Source of the DNA: Candidatus Poseidoniaceae archaeon
GTDB lineage: Archaea; Thermoplasmatota; Poseidoniia; Poseidoniales; Poseidoniaceae
NCBI GenBank assembly: GCA_949373265.1
Contig: CASICT010000008.1
Location: 1-18,844, forward strand
DNA: 18,844 nt
Direction: 5' to 3'
Shown piece by piece: positions 7,921 through 15,558 of the stretch. Made by a program: the position numbers and the translations under genes. The notes under the pieces are model-generated. The model had not been told where the DNA came from. It ran no database searches and worked only from the letters and a program-made list of their open reading frames with translations. The first letter of the stretch is position 1; each line of letters starts with the position of its first letter.

Positions 7921-9174
7921 TCACCACTTCTTCCACATTAGAGAAGATCGGTCCCACCAATCCATCTCACCATCATCATGACGGCGCCATAGCATCCCAT
8001 TTTCATCTTCATGAGTAGGTAGCCCCTCTGAATCTGGCTCACCGGTTTCATTGAGCATGTTAGCCCCAAGTTGTTCATCTTCGGGACCCTTCATCATCAA
8101 AACAAATACTGCGATACCAAGTATTAATGCTAGAATTCCAATACCATATAACCCGACAGTTGAAGTCTCGGTTTCATCTCCTTTTGAGAGTACTGGAGCG
8201 TCTTCATCAGTAGTGGTTTCAGCGGACGGCATGCGAATTAGCATAGTTCCGCCTGTGGTCTTTATCGCTTCATCATTAGTTACCGTCAGCAAAATTTTGT
8301 AGACACCAGAACCCCATTTAGAGCAATCTAAAGAACTAGAATTCGCAGTCATTCCAATTGAAGGAGTAACTATCCAATCCTTTGTGTAGCCGTCATGAGT
8401 CTCTCCGATGGCTTGTATATGGGATATAGTACAAGGCGTACCAACTAATTGATCATCCCCTTTTATTTCGATACTAAAATGCGGAGGAGGCTTGTTGATA
8501 ATTACTAATTCAAGAGTATCTGATGTCGTTTGACCTAGGCCATTCTGATAGGTCTCGCTGACCACATAGTTTCCAGCGGGCCAATTGCTACAATCCAAGG
8601 TATCATCAGAGTCAAGAACCTTGAATGGTGTACCAATAATCGACCTTGTACCAACATAATCCCAACGTGGCCCTGTTTCATCAATAAACTCTCGGCTGAT
8701 TTCACAAGAGTCTCCAGTCTGCATTATCTCAGAACCAGTAAGCTGTAAATTAACTGAAGGAACCGCTAAGGCTGGGCTCAAATCGAATGTTCCAATATTG
8801 ATTGCTTTCAGAAGACGGCCGTCGGAATCACTTATTTCCAACATCAAACGATGTTCTCCTGTAGCCCATGAATCATAGGTCAATGAAGCGTTTTCTTGGT
8901 ATTCAAAGGACATTAAAGTTTCTTCTGCGACATTAAATCCTGAATGTTCGCCGAATAATGTTAGAGTCAAATCAATCCATTGTTCAGAATCGATTACTAT
9001 CACTACACGAATTGCATCCATCATTCCATCTTGATTGCTATCAAGACTATCATTTCGAAGAGCGACCAAATTTAGTCCAGCCGCTACGAAAGGATCTGAT
9101 TCTTCTTCCTCTGCTGAAACCTGAGTCACAAACGAAAGCGAAAGCATCAATGCAATCAGTAACCATTCACGCAT
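7921..9174 (-). CDS. Secreted Ig-like membrane protein with tryptophan-rich cytoplasmic tail
   Basis: 417 residues. Start ATG 9174 is chosen over the earlier ATGs at 9192 and 9189 because a perfect GGAGGTGA sits 5 bases upstream of it and the signal peptide then begins at once (MREWLLIALML, cleavage expected after VSA at residue 21). The first domain contains a calcium-loop-like DSNQDGMMD. Two similar beta-sandwich domains follow, each with a cysteine pair and the shared signature LDCSxWxxGxY (LDCSNWPAGNY and LDCSKWGSGVY), suggesting internal duplication with one disulfide per domain. A membrane helix lies at about 338-361, then a polar tail ending with NGMLWRRHDDGEMDWWD and a terminal WKKW. 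It overlaps the upstream stalk gene by 8 bases, so translation is probably coupled. Function is not known; architecture suggests a surface receptor or an accessory of the stalk protein. Confidence 0.85.
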   Translation of the reverse strand: MREWLLIALMLSLSFVTQVSAEEEESDPFVAAGLNLVALRNDSLDSNQDGMMDAIRVVIVIDSEQWIDLTLTLFGEHSGFNVAEETLMSFEYQENASLTYDSWATGEHRLMLEISDSDGRLLKAINIGTFDLSPALAVPSVNLQLTGSEIMQTGDSCEISREFIDETGPRWDYVGTRSIIGTPFKVLDSDDTLDCSNWPAGNYVVSETYQNGLGQTTSDTLELVIINKPPPHFSIEIKGDDQLVGTPCTISHIQAIGETHDGYTKDWIVTPSIGMTANSSSLDCSKWGSGVYKILLTVTNDEAIKTTGGTMLIRMPSAETTTDEDAPVLSKGDETETSTVGLYGIGILALILGIAVFVLMMKGPEDEQLGANMLNETGEPDSEGLPTHEDENGMLWRRHDDGEMDWWDRSSLMWKKW

Positions 9175-11623
9175 TTTGGTCACCTCCATCATTGTTAGAA
9201 GTCAAACCTTTTTCTAAAGAAGATACTGAATTAGATGAACGAACAACCATTGCAAGACCTGCTGCAACAAACATTGTAAGTCCCAAAATCATGTAAGAAA
9301 GCCAACTCGATGCTGGCTCTTCACCCATAGTCGAAACTGCAGCATTCCAACCACCGTATCCATCTGACCAGCCATCGCCATCTGCATCAGGACATCCTTG
9401 AAGGTCTCTGATTGAAGTCCCTGGGTCCGTTGGACAGTCATCTCTTAGTGAGCCCATATCAACATCTCCAAATCCGTCTTCGTCTGTATCTTCCCATTGT
9501 AATCTGTCAGTAGGGAAGGCATCAGCCTCACCCCAAGGATCTGCAAGCCAATTCTGAGATGGGTCAGACCAACCATCACCGTCTGAATCTCTACAGCCCA
9601 GTCTGTCAAAGAAAGACTGCCCACGCTCATTAGGACAAGCATCCCCTTCATGGCCTTCAGAATTGTCACCAAAGCCATCGCCATCTAAGTCACGCCATTG
9701 AGTTGGTTCATGAAGGAATGAATCTCCAAGGTCAGACCAGCCATCGCCGTCTGTATCATGACAGCCCCATCGATCTCCACCCGATGTTGGACCGAGGGAA
9801 GTTCCAGGAACATCAGGGCATACGTCAGAAGTTGTGCCTCTTGGATTATCTCCACGGCCATCGCCATCCCTATCATGCCATTGAGTTTCATCATTCAGCC
9901 ATGCATCCGCTAGGCCACCGGGACTAGCGAGCCAGTGAGTTGTAGGGTCGGACCATCCGTCCCCATCAGAGTCTGGACAACCCCAACGGTCCATTGCAGA
10001 GTTACCTTCAGTAGCAACGCAACCGTCACCACGCCAAGCCTCCCTCCAAGTATCACCATCGAAATATTCGAGATTATCACCGTATCCATCATCATCGGTA
10101 TCATGCCATTGACTTTCATCATCTGGGAATGCATCGGCGAATCCATCGGGGTGAGATATCCACCAATCATCTGGATTGGAATAACCATCCATATCTGAAT
10201 CTAAACAGCCATATCTATCAGCCCAACTTATCCAACCACTTTCGACTTCCTCAATTGTGCTAAGTGGACAAACGTCACCTTCATATCCAGTAATATTATC
10301 ACCATAGCCATCACCATCTGTATCTCTATATTGGCTTGGAATCAATGGGAAGTCATCGATTTGAGAAGCACCGTACGATTGGTTATCACCCCAACCATCA
10401 TCATCGGTATCGAGCCACTGTGAAGGGTTATCTGGGAAATCATCTGCCTGTAAAGCTCCTTCACTTTGATTATCCCCCCAGCCGTCATTATCTCGGTCAG
10501 ACCATTGTGAAGGGTTATCGGGGAATGCATCTGCGCCATCAACGGATGTCCAATTAGCATCTGGATTTGACCAATTGTCACCATCTGAATCGGGACAACC
10601 AAAGCGGTCCTCCATTGAATCTCCTGTAATGAAAGGACAAGCGTCAGGCTGACTTGCATTGTCATACCATATTCCAATCGACCAGTTCAATCGAGTTTCG
10701 TTCCAAGAAGCATCTGCCCAATTGTCACCAAATCCATCTTCATCTGTATCATTCCATTGGCTAGCAACGAATGGGAATGCATCACCAGTACCATTTGGAT
10801 GAGCAAACCAAGCCTCGACACCATCTAATCCTCCTGGGTCCGCATCAGACCAACTGTCACCATCTGAATCGAGACAGCCAAAGCGGTCTGAAGAAGAGTA
10901 GCCCCTACTATATGGGCAATGATCTGGTTCAAATCCATTGAGATTATCTCCGAATCCATCATTATCTGAATCCATCCACTGAGATGGAACTGTTACGAAA
11001 GCGTCGGCGCCATTGTTAGGCCCCCAGCCCGCGTCAGGGTCAGACCATCCATCTGCATCGGTATCAAGACAACCCTTGCGGTCATTTGTTGAAGTACCAA
11101 AAGTCAAATCACAATCATCTTCATTATCGATGAAACCATCTTCATCACTGTCTCTATTGTCTTGGTTCAAAGAGGGGGTTAGGGTATAATCGACACCATC
11201 GTTACACCAACTATCTTTACCCTTTATCTTAACATGAATCCAACCTGCGCCAGACATTGTAGTAGACAAAGTGGTGGATGAACCTGAATCGCTCATAGCC
11301 TGGCCTGCGACTTGAGAGCCTGTTCCATCATGAATCGAAAAGTCTGCCTCCCAGCCATCACCAGGACACCAAAGCGCACCATTACTCATCGAACCTGAAA
11401 AGCCAACTTGCACTATATCCCCTTTGTAGGCATATATCTTCCACCAGTCGGTTTGGTCGTTTGGTGAACATCCATCATCATAGCAAACATAGCCGTTTGT
11501 TGAGACACCATTTGTTAGAGGAGTGGCGTTGGTTATGTCATCGTCCGCTTTAACGACTGGTGAAAATGTTAACAAGGACACTGCGAGGAAGAGCACCACC
11601 AACTGTCCCGCGCGCATGTACAT
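9167..11623 (-). CDS. Secreted PPC-domain and thrombospondin type-3-like calcium-repeat stalk protein
   Basis: 818 residues. Signal peptide at residues 1-26 (RAGQLVVLFLAVSLL core). Residues about 30-150 resemble a bacterial pre-peptidase C-terminal (PPC) beta domain, with the hallmark DQTDWWKIYAYKGDIVQV followed by GWIHVKIKG and DYTLT; no peptidase is attached. Residues about 151-765 hold about 18 DxDxDG calcium loops in two alternating kinds: 'QWxDxDxDGxGDN' and 'GCxDxDxDGWSDP', with cysteines recurring in DxCP and RxGC. One large repeat spans about 70-75 residues where both kinds alternate. A membrane helix lies at about 771-794 (SYMILGLTMFVAAGLAMVV) with a short cytoplasmic tail. About 11 N-x-S/T sequons are present. 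The ATG at 11617 (MRAGQ) is an equally good start. It is the third gene of the five-gene run, 38 bases after the Asp-box gene. Likely a rigid surface stalk or fibre; no binding partner can be named. Confidence 0.88.
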   Translation of the reverse strand: MYMRAGQLVVLFLAVSLLTFSPVVKADDDITNATPLTNGVSTNGYVCYDDGCSPNDQTDWWKIYAYKGDIVQVGFSGSMSNGALWCPGDGWEADFSIHDGTGSQVAGQAMSDSGSSTTLSTTMSGAGWIHVKIKGKDSWCNDGVDYTLTPSLNQDNRDSDEDGFIDNEDDCDLTFGTSTNDRKGCLDTDADGWSDPDAGWGPNNGADAFVTVPSQWMDSDNDGFGDNLNGFEPDHCPYSRGYSSSDRFGCLDSDGDSWSDADPGGLDGVEAWFAHPNGTGDAFPFVASQWNDTDEDGFGDNWADASWNETRLNWSIGIWYDNASQPDACPFITGDSMEDRFGCPDSDGDNWSNPDANWTSVDGADAFPDNPSQWSDRDNDGWGDNQSEGALQADDFPDNPSQWLDTDDDGWGDNQSYGASQIDDFPLIPSQYRDTDGDGYGDNITGYEGDVCPLSTIEEVESGWISWADRYGCLDSDMDGYSNPDDWWISHPDGFADAFPDDESQWHDTDDDGYGDNLEYFDGDTWREAWRGDGCVATEGNSAMDRWGCPDSDGDGWSDPTTHWLASPGGLADAWLNDETQWHDRDGDGRGDNPRGTTSDVCPDVPGTSLGPTSGGDRWGCHDTDGDGWSDLGDSFLHEPTQWRDLDGDGFGDNSEGHEGDACPNERGQSFFDRLGCRDSDGDGWSDPSQNWLADPWGEADAFPTDRLQWEDTDEDGFGDVDMGSLRDDCPTDPGTSIRDLQGCPDADGDGWSDGYGGWNAAVSTMGEEPASSWLSYMILGLTMFVAAGLAMVVRSSNSVSSLEKGLTSNNDGGDQNA
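9180..9187 (-). promoter_or_regulatory. Perfect Shine-Dalgarno site GGAGGTGA
   Basis: GGAGGTGA on the minus strand, complementary to the usual archaeal 16S rRNA 3' end, with a 5-base spacer (ccaaa) before ATG 9174. It lies inside the 3' end of the upstream stalk gene. It decides the start of the Ig-like protein and argues for reinitiation or coupling within the polycistron. No equally strong site precedes the flanking genes. Confidence 0.85.
10352..10525 (-). repeat. Two 87-base tandem units within the calcium-repeat stalk
   Basis: Two adjacent 29-residue units (10439-10525 and 10352-10438) share FPDNPSQW, DGWGDNQS and a closing DD, and stretches of identical DNA such as gtgaagggttatc recur exactly 87 bases apart. 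A third, more diverged unit beginning FPLIPSQYRD follows. These are short single-loop repeats without the cysteine-containing partner repeat found elsewhere in the stalk, so they look like a recent local expansion. Confidence 0.85.
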
Positions 11624-11653
11624 GCATGCGAGGTTTTAGTTTTCAAGACAACC

Positions 11654-11672
11654 CCGACACATCAGATGTCGG
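11654..11672 (-). other. Short inverted repeat spanning the stop codon of the Asp-box gene
   Basis: The minus strand reads ccgaca-tctgatg-tgtcgg, a 6-base-pair stem with a 7-base loop that contains the TGA stop of the Asp-box gene. It sits 31 bases before the start of the stalk gene. It could be an RNA hairpin affecting coupling, processing or stability. There is no T-run, so simple termination is not indicated. The short stem could arise by chance. Confidence 0.3.
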
Positions 11673-13380
11673 TAGCTATCCAAATAGGCCCTTGAAGGGC
11701 CCCCTCTTCATCTAAAATAATTAGATCTGGAATTTGACTAATTACGCTTGCTCTAACGAATTTTATGTATCTTTGTTCTTCATTTTCTTCAAACGGGTGA
11801 AGGCCAATATTCTGCTGGTATGCGATTCCAATCCAATCTCCATCTGGACCATGTACTGTCTCGAAGAAATCATGCAATGCGTGAACGTCACCGTTTGCTT
11901 CTTCGTAAGCGGTCACGAAATGTAGAGGCGTTGGGTCTGCAACGACCCAATCAAACACATCACCTGAATGTGGCTCGTAAATCGCACCCGCCAGCAGATA
12001 CCATTCATCACCTTCAGTATAGCCATCATCACCATACTCCAATCCATACCAAGAGAGAGATACCATGTTATTTTCACTTATGGAAACGAAAGGATACATT
12101 GTGATTCCACCCGATTCACCCCAGTCTGGAGCAATACTCCAACTCTCTTCCCAGACATCTCCATGGTCATATGAGATTGCCATTCTCATATCCCATGAAC
12201 CTAAATCACCCTCTGGACAATCTGCCCAAACAACGACTACTGTACCGGCTTCATTGTTATTTACAACTGGATATCCCTCTGGACAATTTCCTGATCTTGG
12301 ACCAAGTTCCTTTGGCTGAGACCAAGTCCCATCTGTCACTCCAGCTCCTCTTCCGTATTCAGCGCTAATTCGAATCTGTACCGACCCTGAACCAGAGTCA
12401 GCATCCTCTTGAGCTACATAGACATAGGAACCTTCTTTTTCCGATGAAATCGTTGACCATCCACCCGGCATAGCATAGCATTGAGTGAAGGTATTACCAC
12501 CATCTTCGGAGTGATAATACCAATATCTACCAGAATCTCCAGTACATTCAGGAGGTGATGCTCCCGAATTTCCAAGATAGTGAATGATTCCGTCACCTTG
12601 CGCAGCAACCCATGGGCGGTCATCGGCAGCCATAGTGTTCATTCTTTGACACACTGAACCCATTTCGTAAGATTCACCGCCCTCGGTAAATCGGTGCCAC
12701 CAATTATCCTCAAGAGTAGTGTCTAAGTAATACACTACGTCGTTATTATCGACTGCAATATCTCCTTCATCTCCAAGACATTCTGATGCTCCGCCAGTCA
12801 GAGAACCGACCGCTGAATTAGCCAGATTACCAGGTGTAGGTTCGAATTGGTCTGCATGGTCCCAAGAAGAACCATTATCGGTTGAAATCCAAAACCAAGA
12901 TGCCCAATAATCCCAAGAGGTCATCGAACCATCTTCACAAGCATACCAGGTATCAGTAGGACCTCCTAAAATTGGTCCAAATGGAGTTCCCTCTCCACCC
13001 CAGCGTAAATCTTTGTGAGCGGTAATTTGCATATTTCCTTTGGAATCGATTGAAAGAGAGGGTTCGTATCCGATACCAAATCCTGCATATTCTTCGTCTT
13101 GACCATTATTCATGTCAATACATTCCTCATGCCTTGGCATGTAAATGGGCTCATCGAAAATAATCTCAACATTGTCGCCAGGAGCAAGCGGTTCAGACAT
13201 GGCTACTTTTTGTTCATCGAGTATTTTACCGATACTTGTACCTAAAATCAAGAAAGCAACCGCTACTGCAAAGGTCACCGCTAGCATCCCATTCAGAATG
13301 TTTGAGTCGTTTTCTTCAAACAACTCGGCATCTTCAACTTCGATTTCAATCGAAGGGATGCTGGGTGACTTACTAGCCAT
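11662..13380 (-). CDS. Membrane-anchored Asp-box (BNR, sialidase-like) beta-propeller protein
   Basis: 572 residues. An acidic cytosolic N-terminus is followed by one membrane helix at about 31-50 and a large domain predicted to be outside. Three Asp-box motifs (S-x-D-x-G-x-x-W/F) are visible: STDNGSSW (166-173), SEDGGNTF (291-298) and SYDHGDVW (403-410). Each is followed or preceded by strand-rich sequence, plus a DDRPWVA segment (253-259) common in secreted sialidase-like propellers. Asp boxes stabilise propeller blades and do not prove hydrolase activity. I do not see a convincing set of sialidase catalytic arginines, so glycan binding or a structural role is as likely as hydrolysis. ATG 13380 has a weak AGGTG about 10 bases upstream. 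The gene lies 40 bases after the GT4 glycosyltransferase gene and 38 bases before the stalk gene. Confidence 0.82.
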   Translation of the reverse strand: MASKSPSIPSIEIEVEDAELFEENDSNILNGMLAVTFAVAVAFLILGTSIGKILDEQKVAMSEPLAPGDNVEIIFDEPIYMPRHEECIDMNNGQDEEYAGFGIGYEPSLSIDSKGNMQITAHKDLRWGGEGTPFGPILGGPTDTWYACEDGSMTSWDYWASWFWISTDNGSSWDHADQFEPTPGNLANSAVGSLTGGASECLGDEGDIAVDNNDVVYYLDTTLEDNWWHRFTEGGESYEMGSVCQRMNTMAADDRPWVAAQGDGIIHYLGNSGASPPECTGDSGRYWYYHSEDGGNTFTQCYAMPGGWSTISSEKEGSYVYVAQEDADSGSGSVQIRISAEYGRGAGVTDGTWSQPKELGPRSGNCPEGYPVVNNNEAGTVVVVWADCPEGDLGSWDMRMAISYDHGDVWEESWSIAPDWGESGGITMYPFVSISENNMVSLSWYGLEYGDDGYTEGDEWYLLAGAIYEPHSGDVFDWVVADPTPLHFVTAYEEANGDVHALHDFFETVHGPDGDWIGIAYQQNIGLHPFEENEEQRYIKFVRASVISQIPDLIILDEEGALQGPIWIATDI

Positions 13381-13420
13381 ATCTTGTCACACCTATCGCT
13401 TTGCTTTCAAACTTCGCAAA

Positions 13421-14689
13421 TTATGACCTTTTTGATATTGCCCGATTGAAAGTATTTTCATAATCAGAAGCATTGTGTTCGTAAGTATATTTTGACAAAA
13501 CTCTCTCTCTTCCCAATCTGGCTTTCTCAGTAGTTTCTTCACTGGATAACATCTCATTTACACAACGTGCTAAATCGATTGGGTCGCCTCTTTTGAATAG
13601 TCCACCAACTGAAGAATCAACCATTTCGGTCAATGGCTCTTGGTCAACAGTTGCTACCGGAGTCCCACTAGCCAATGATTCAAGAGGAATCAATCCCTGA
13701 CCTTCGTAATATGATGGATAGACGACTAGATCTGCAGACCTGAAGTGCTGTGATAATTCGTCAAAAGAGAGACTACTTAGGATATGTATTGAATCGGAAA
13801 TTCCAAGTTTCTTAGCATTCCTTTCCAAACTTGATTTCATGTGTCCGCGGCCAACGATTACTAATTTCGCACCAGGGTTTTTCCGAATAATTTCAGGCAT
13901 TGCCCGGAGTAGAGTCATGTAACCTTTTCTTGCCACTAAACGTCCAACTGCTAGTAGCATTGGAGTTTTGGTATCCGAGGAATAGGAGAGGGCCTCTTCA
14001 TCGCCACAGCCGTATAGACCTCGGATTCGTTCATGTTCTAATTGTTCGGATTCATCATCAATATTTGGAGGCCGGAACACCTTGTGGTCGCATCCCCATA
14101 GAATTACTTCACAATCAAAATCCTCATCCGGACGATACCACCTTTTGAATTCCTTCAATGTTGATTGGGAATTCGAGACACAAATACTTGATTCTAGAAT
14201 CCCTGCCCTTTCATATTTAGAATACCAACCTGCAGTTGTTAGAATTGCAAGGTCGTTTGGGTTTCTCCAAGTTGCAGATTCTCTAGCGGCTGCGGCTCGC
14301 TTTACTCCCTCTTTTTCGCCTAACCAAGAACCGTGAAGACACGAAACAACTGGGGCAATGTGTTGTTGTAGCCATCTAAACTCTTTTCTTTTCCAAGATA
14401 CCAAAGGAAGATGGGCATTGATTACATCTATTGGCTTTGTTGAATGTAACCTCTTCAGAGCTTTGATGGCACTTTTACCATATGAACGAGTAAAGGCCAT
14501 AGGAAGGCGCGCCCAACGAACTGGGATTACGTTAACACCCTCTTGTGAAGGTACGGTCTCTGAATGTGAACGTGTAATAATACTAACTTCGTGACCTAAT
14601 TGAACAAAGTGTCCGGCTAAGTGAAACACTACTGAGCCGATTCCGCCCCATCGAGGCGGATATTCACCCGACACTATCGCTATGTGCAT
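13421..14689 (-). CDS. GT4-family glycosyltransferase (GT-B fold)
   Basis: 422 residues from ATG 14689; a TTG at 14698 would add three residues, but MHIAIVSGEYPP is the usual beginning of this family. N-terminal Rossmann half: GEYPPRWGGIGSVVFHLA with the acceptor/phosphate loop GGIG at 15-18, and LHGSW at about 118-122. C-terminal half: AVGRLVARKG (247-256), LVIVGRGHMKSSLE, and YEGQGLIPLESLASGTPV containing the E-x7-E pair (E329 and E337) that binds the nucleotide-sugar donor. No signal peptide or membrane helix, so it acts in the cytosol or at the inner face of the membrane. It probably adds a sugar to a lipid-linked or other surface glycan precursor; donor and acceptor cannot be read. It opens the five-gene surface run and diverges from a GT2 gene, suggesting joint work on surface glycans. 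Confidence 0.9.
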   Translation of the reverse strand: MHIAIVSGEYPPRWGGIGSVVFHLAGHFVQLGHEVSIITRSHSETVPSQEGVNVIPVRWARLPMAFTRSYGKSAIKALKRLHSTKPIDVINAHLPLVSWKRKEFRWLQQHIAPVVSCLHGSWLGEKEGVKRAAAARESATWRNPNDLAILTTAGWYSKYERAGILESSICVSNSQSTLKEFKRWYRPDEDFDCEVILWGCDHKVFRPPNIDDESEQLEHERIRGLYGCGDEEALSYSSDTKTPMLLAVGRLVARKGYMTLLRAMPEIIRKNPGAKLVIVGRGHMKSSLERNAKKLGISDSIHILSSLSFDELSQHFRSADLVVYPSYYEGQGLIPLESLASGTPVATVDQEPLTEMVDSSVGGLFKRGDPIDLARCVNEMLSSEETTEKARLGRERVLSKYTYEHNASDYENTFNRAISKRS

Positions 14690-14747
14690 GTCTAACAATT
14701 AGTCCACATCAGTTGCGCTAAATAATCCAATGGATAGGTGCCTTCAA
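14690..14747. promoter_or_regulatory. Divergent promoter region with one shared A/T-rich TATA-like element
   Basis: The 58 bases between the GT4 and GT2 starts contain one clear A/T-rich element, taaataat at 14719-14726, reading attattta on the other strand. An archaeal TATA box lies about 25 bases before the transcript start. From this element that predicts starts near 14749 on plus and near 14696 on minus, at or just before ATG 14748 and ATG 14689. Both transcripts would then be leaderless or nearly so. This is an inference by eye. Confidence 0.45.
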
Positions 14748-15545
14748 ATGAAATCCTTCAATCGACAGACTATGGCCGGCAAGTTACCAGTATCTGTAAC
14801 GGTTATTCTCCCTACAAGAAATGAGGAAGAAGCCCTAGCCCCAACAGTGGATTCTATACCACGTGATTGGTGTGATGAACTTGAGATTATGATCGTAGAT
14901 GGAAGTTCTACCGATAGGACTAGAGAGATTGCATTAGAAAAAGGAATACGTGTGCACTTAGAACCTCGCAAAGGATATGGAAGAGCATACCGCACTGGTT
15001 TCGTAGTTGCCAAAGGCGACATAATTGTAACAATGGATGCCGATTGTACCTATCCTGCTGAAGTAGTTCCTGAATTGGTCAAGAAGTTGATTGACGAAGA
15101 TTTAGATTTCATCACTTGTGACAGACTAACCCTTGCTGAAGAAGGCTCGATGTCCGGTCTACACGGATTTGGCAACTGGGCGCTATCATTCAATGCACGT
15201 ATGGCATTTGGATATGGAATCAAAGACTCGCAATCCGGAATGTGGGTATTCCGCAAATCAATTTTCGAAAATGAGAAAATGCGCCCAACAAATGATGGTA
15301 TGCCATTGTCTGAAGAAATGAAGATTCTAGCTCGCAAAGTACTTGGTAAGAAGAAAGCGATTGAGGTCTCTGTACCTTACCGGCCTAGAGTGGGAGATGC
15401 TGAAATCCACACATGGGGAGATGGTTGGAAGAATCTAAGATTCATTTGGGCTAAGCGATTTGGAATTCATCGTACTCGTAGTGAATGGGGTCCACTAGAG
15501 GATAATCCAGATTCTCTAAATGGTGACATCCCTGAACAGAAGTAA
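14748..15545 (+). CDS. GT2-family glycosyltransferase, dolichol-phosphate-mannosyltransferase-like
   Basis: 265 residues from ATG 14748; ATG 14730 (271 residues) and ATG 14772 (257 residues) are alternatives. The start at 14748 fits a leaderless transcript from the TATA-like element at 14719. GT-A features in order: VTVILPTRNEEEALAPTV (17-34), IVDGSSTDRT (49-58), RKGYGRAYRTGF (74-85), DxD-type metal site DADCTYP (97-103), the dolichyl-phosphate-sugar synthase-like LHGFGNW (138-144) and DSQSGMWVF (160-168), then VPYRPRVGDAEIHTWGDG (209-226). It has no C-terminal membrane domain, so it is a soluble or peripheral enzyme. Such enzymes move a sugar from a nucleotide donor to a polyprenyl phosphate on the cytosolic face, feeding protein N-glycosylation; the exact sugar is unknown. 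Its 3' end lies 13 bases from the convergent four-helix protein gene. Confidence 0.88.
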   Translation: MKSFNRQTMAGKLPVSVTVILPTRNEEEALAPTVDSIPRDWCDELEIMIVDGSSTDRTREIALEKGIRVHLEPRKGYGRAYRTGFVVAKGDIIVTMDADCTYPAEVVPELVKKLIDEDLDFITCDRLTLAEEGSMSGLHGFGNWALSFNARMAFGYGIKDSQSGMWVFRKSIFENEKMRPTNDGMPLSEEMKILARKVLGKKKAIEVSVPYRPRVGDAEIHTWGDGWKNLRFIWAKRFGIHRTRSEWGPLEDNPDSLNGDIPEQK

Positions 15546-15558
15546 TCGCGCATATCCG

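Noticed and set aside
9167..11623. Naming the PPC-domain protein a peptidase
   Set aside because: PPC domains often accompany peptidases, but no peptidase domain or catalytic motif is present here.
11687..11703. Inverted repeat ggccc-ttgaa-gggcc near the end of the Asp-box gene
   Set aside because: It lies inside coding sequence, the stem is only 5 base pairs, and no T-run follows, so chance is the simplest explanation.
11662..13380. Naming the Asp-box protein a sialidase
   Set aside because: Asp boxes occur in many propellers and the catalytic arginine, tyrosine and glutamate set could not be recognised.
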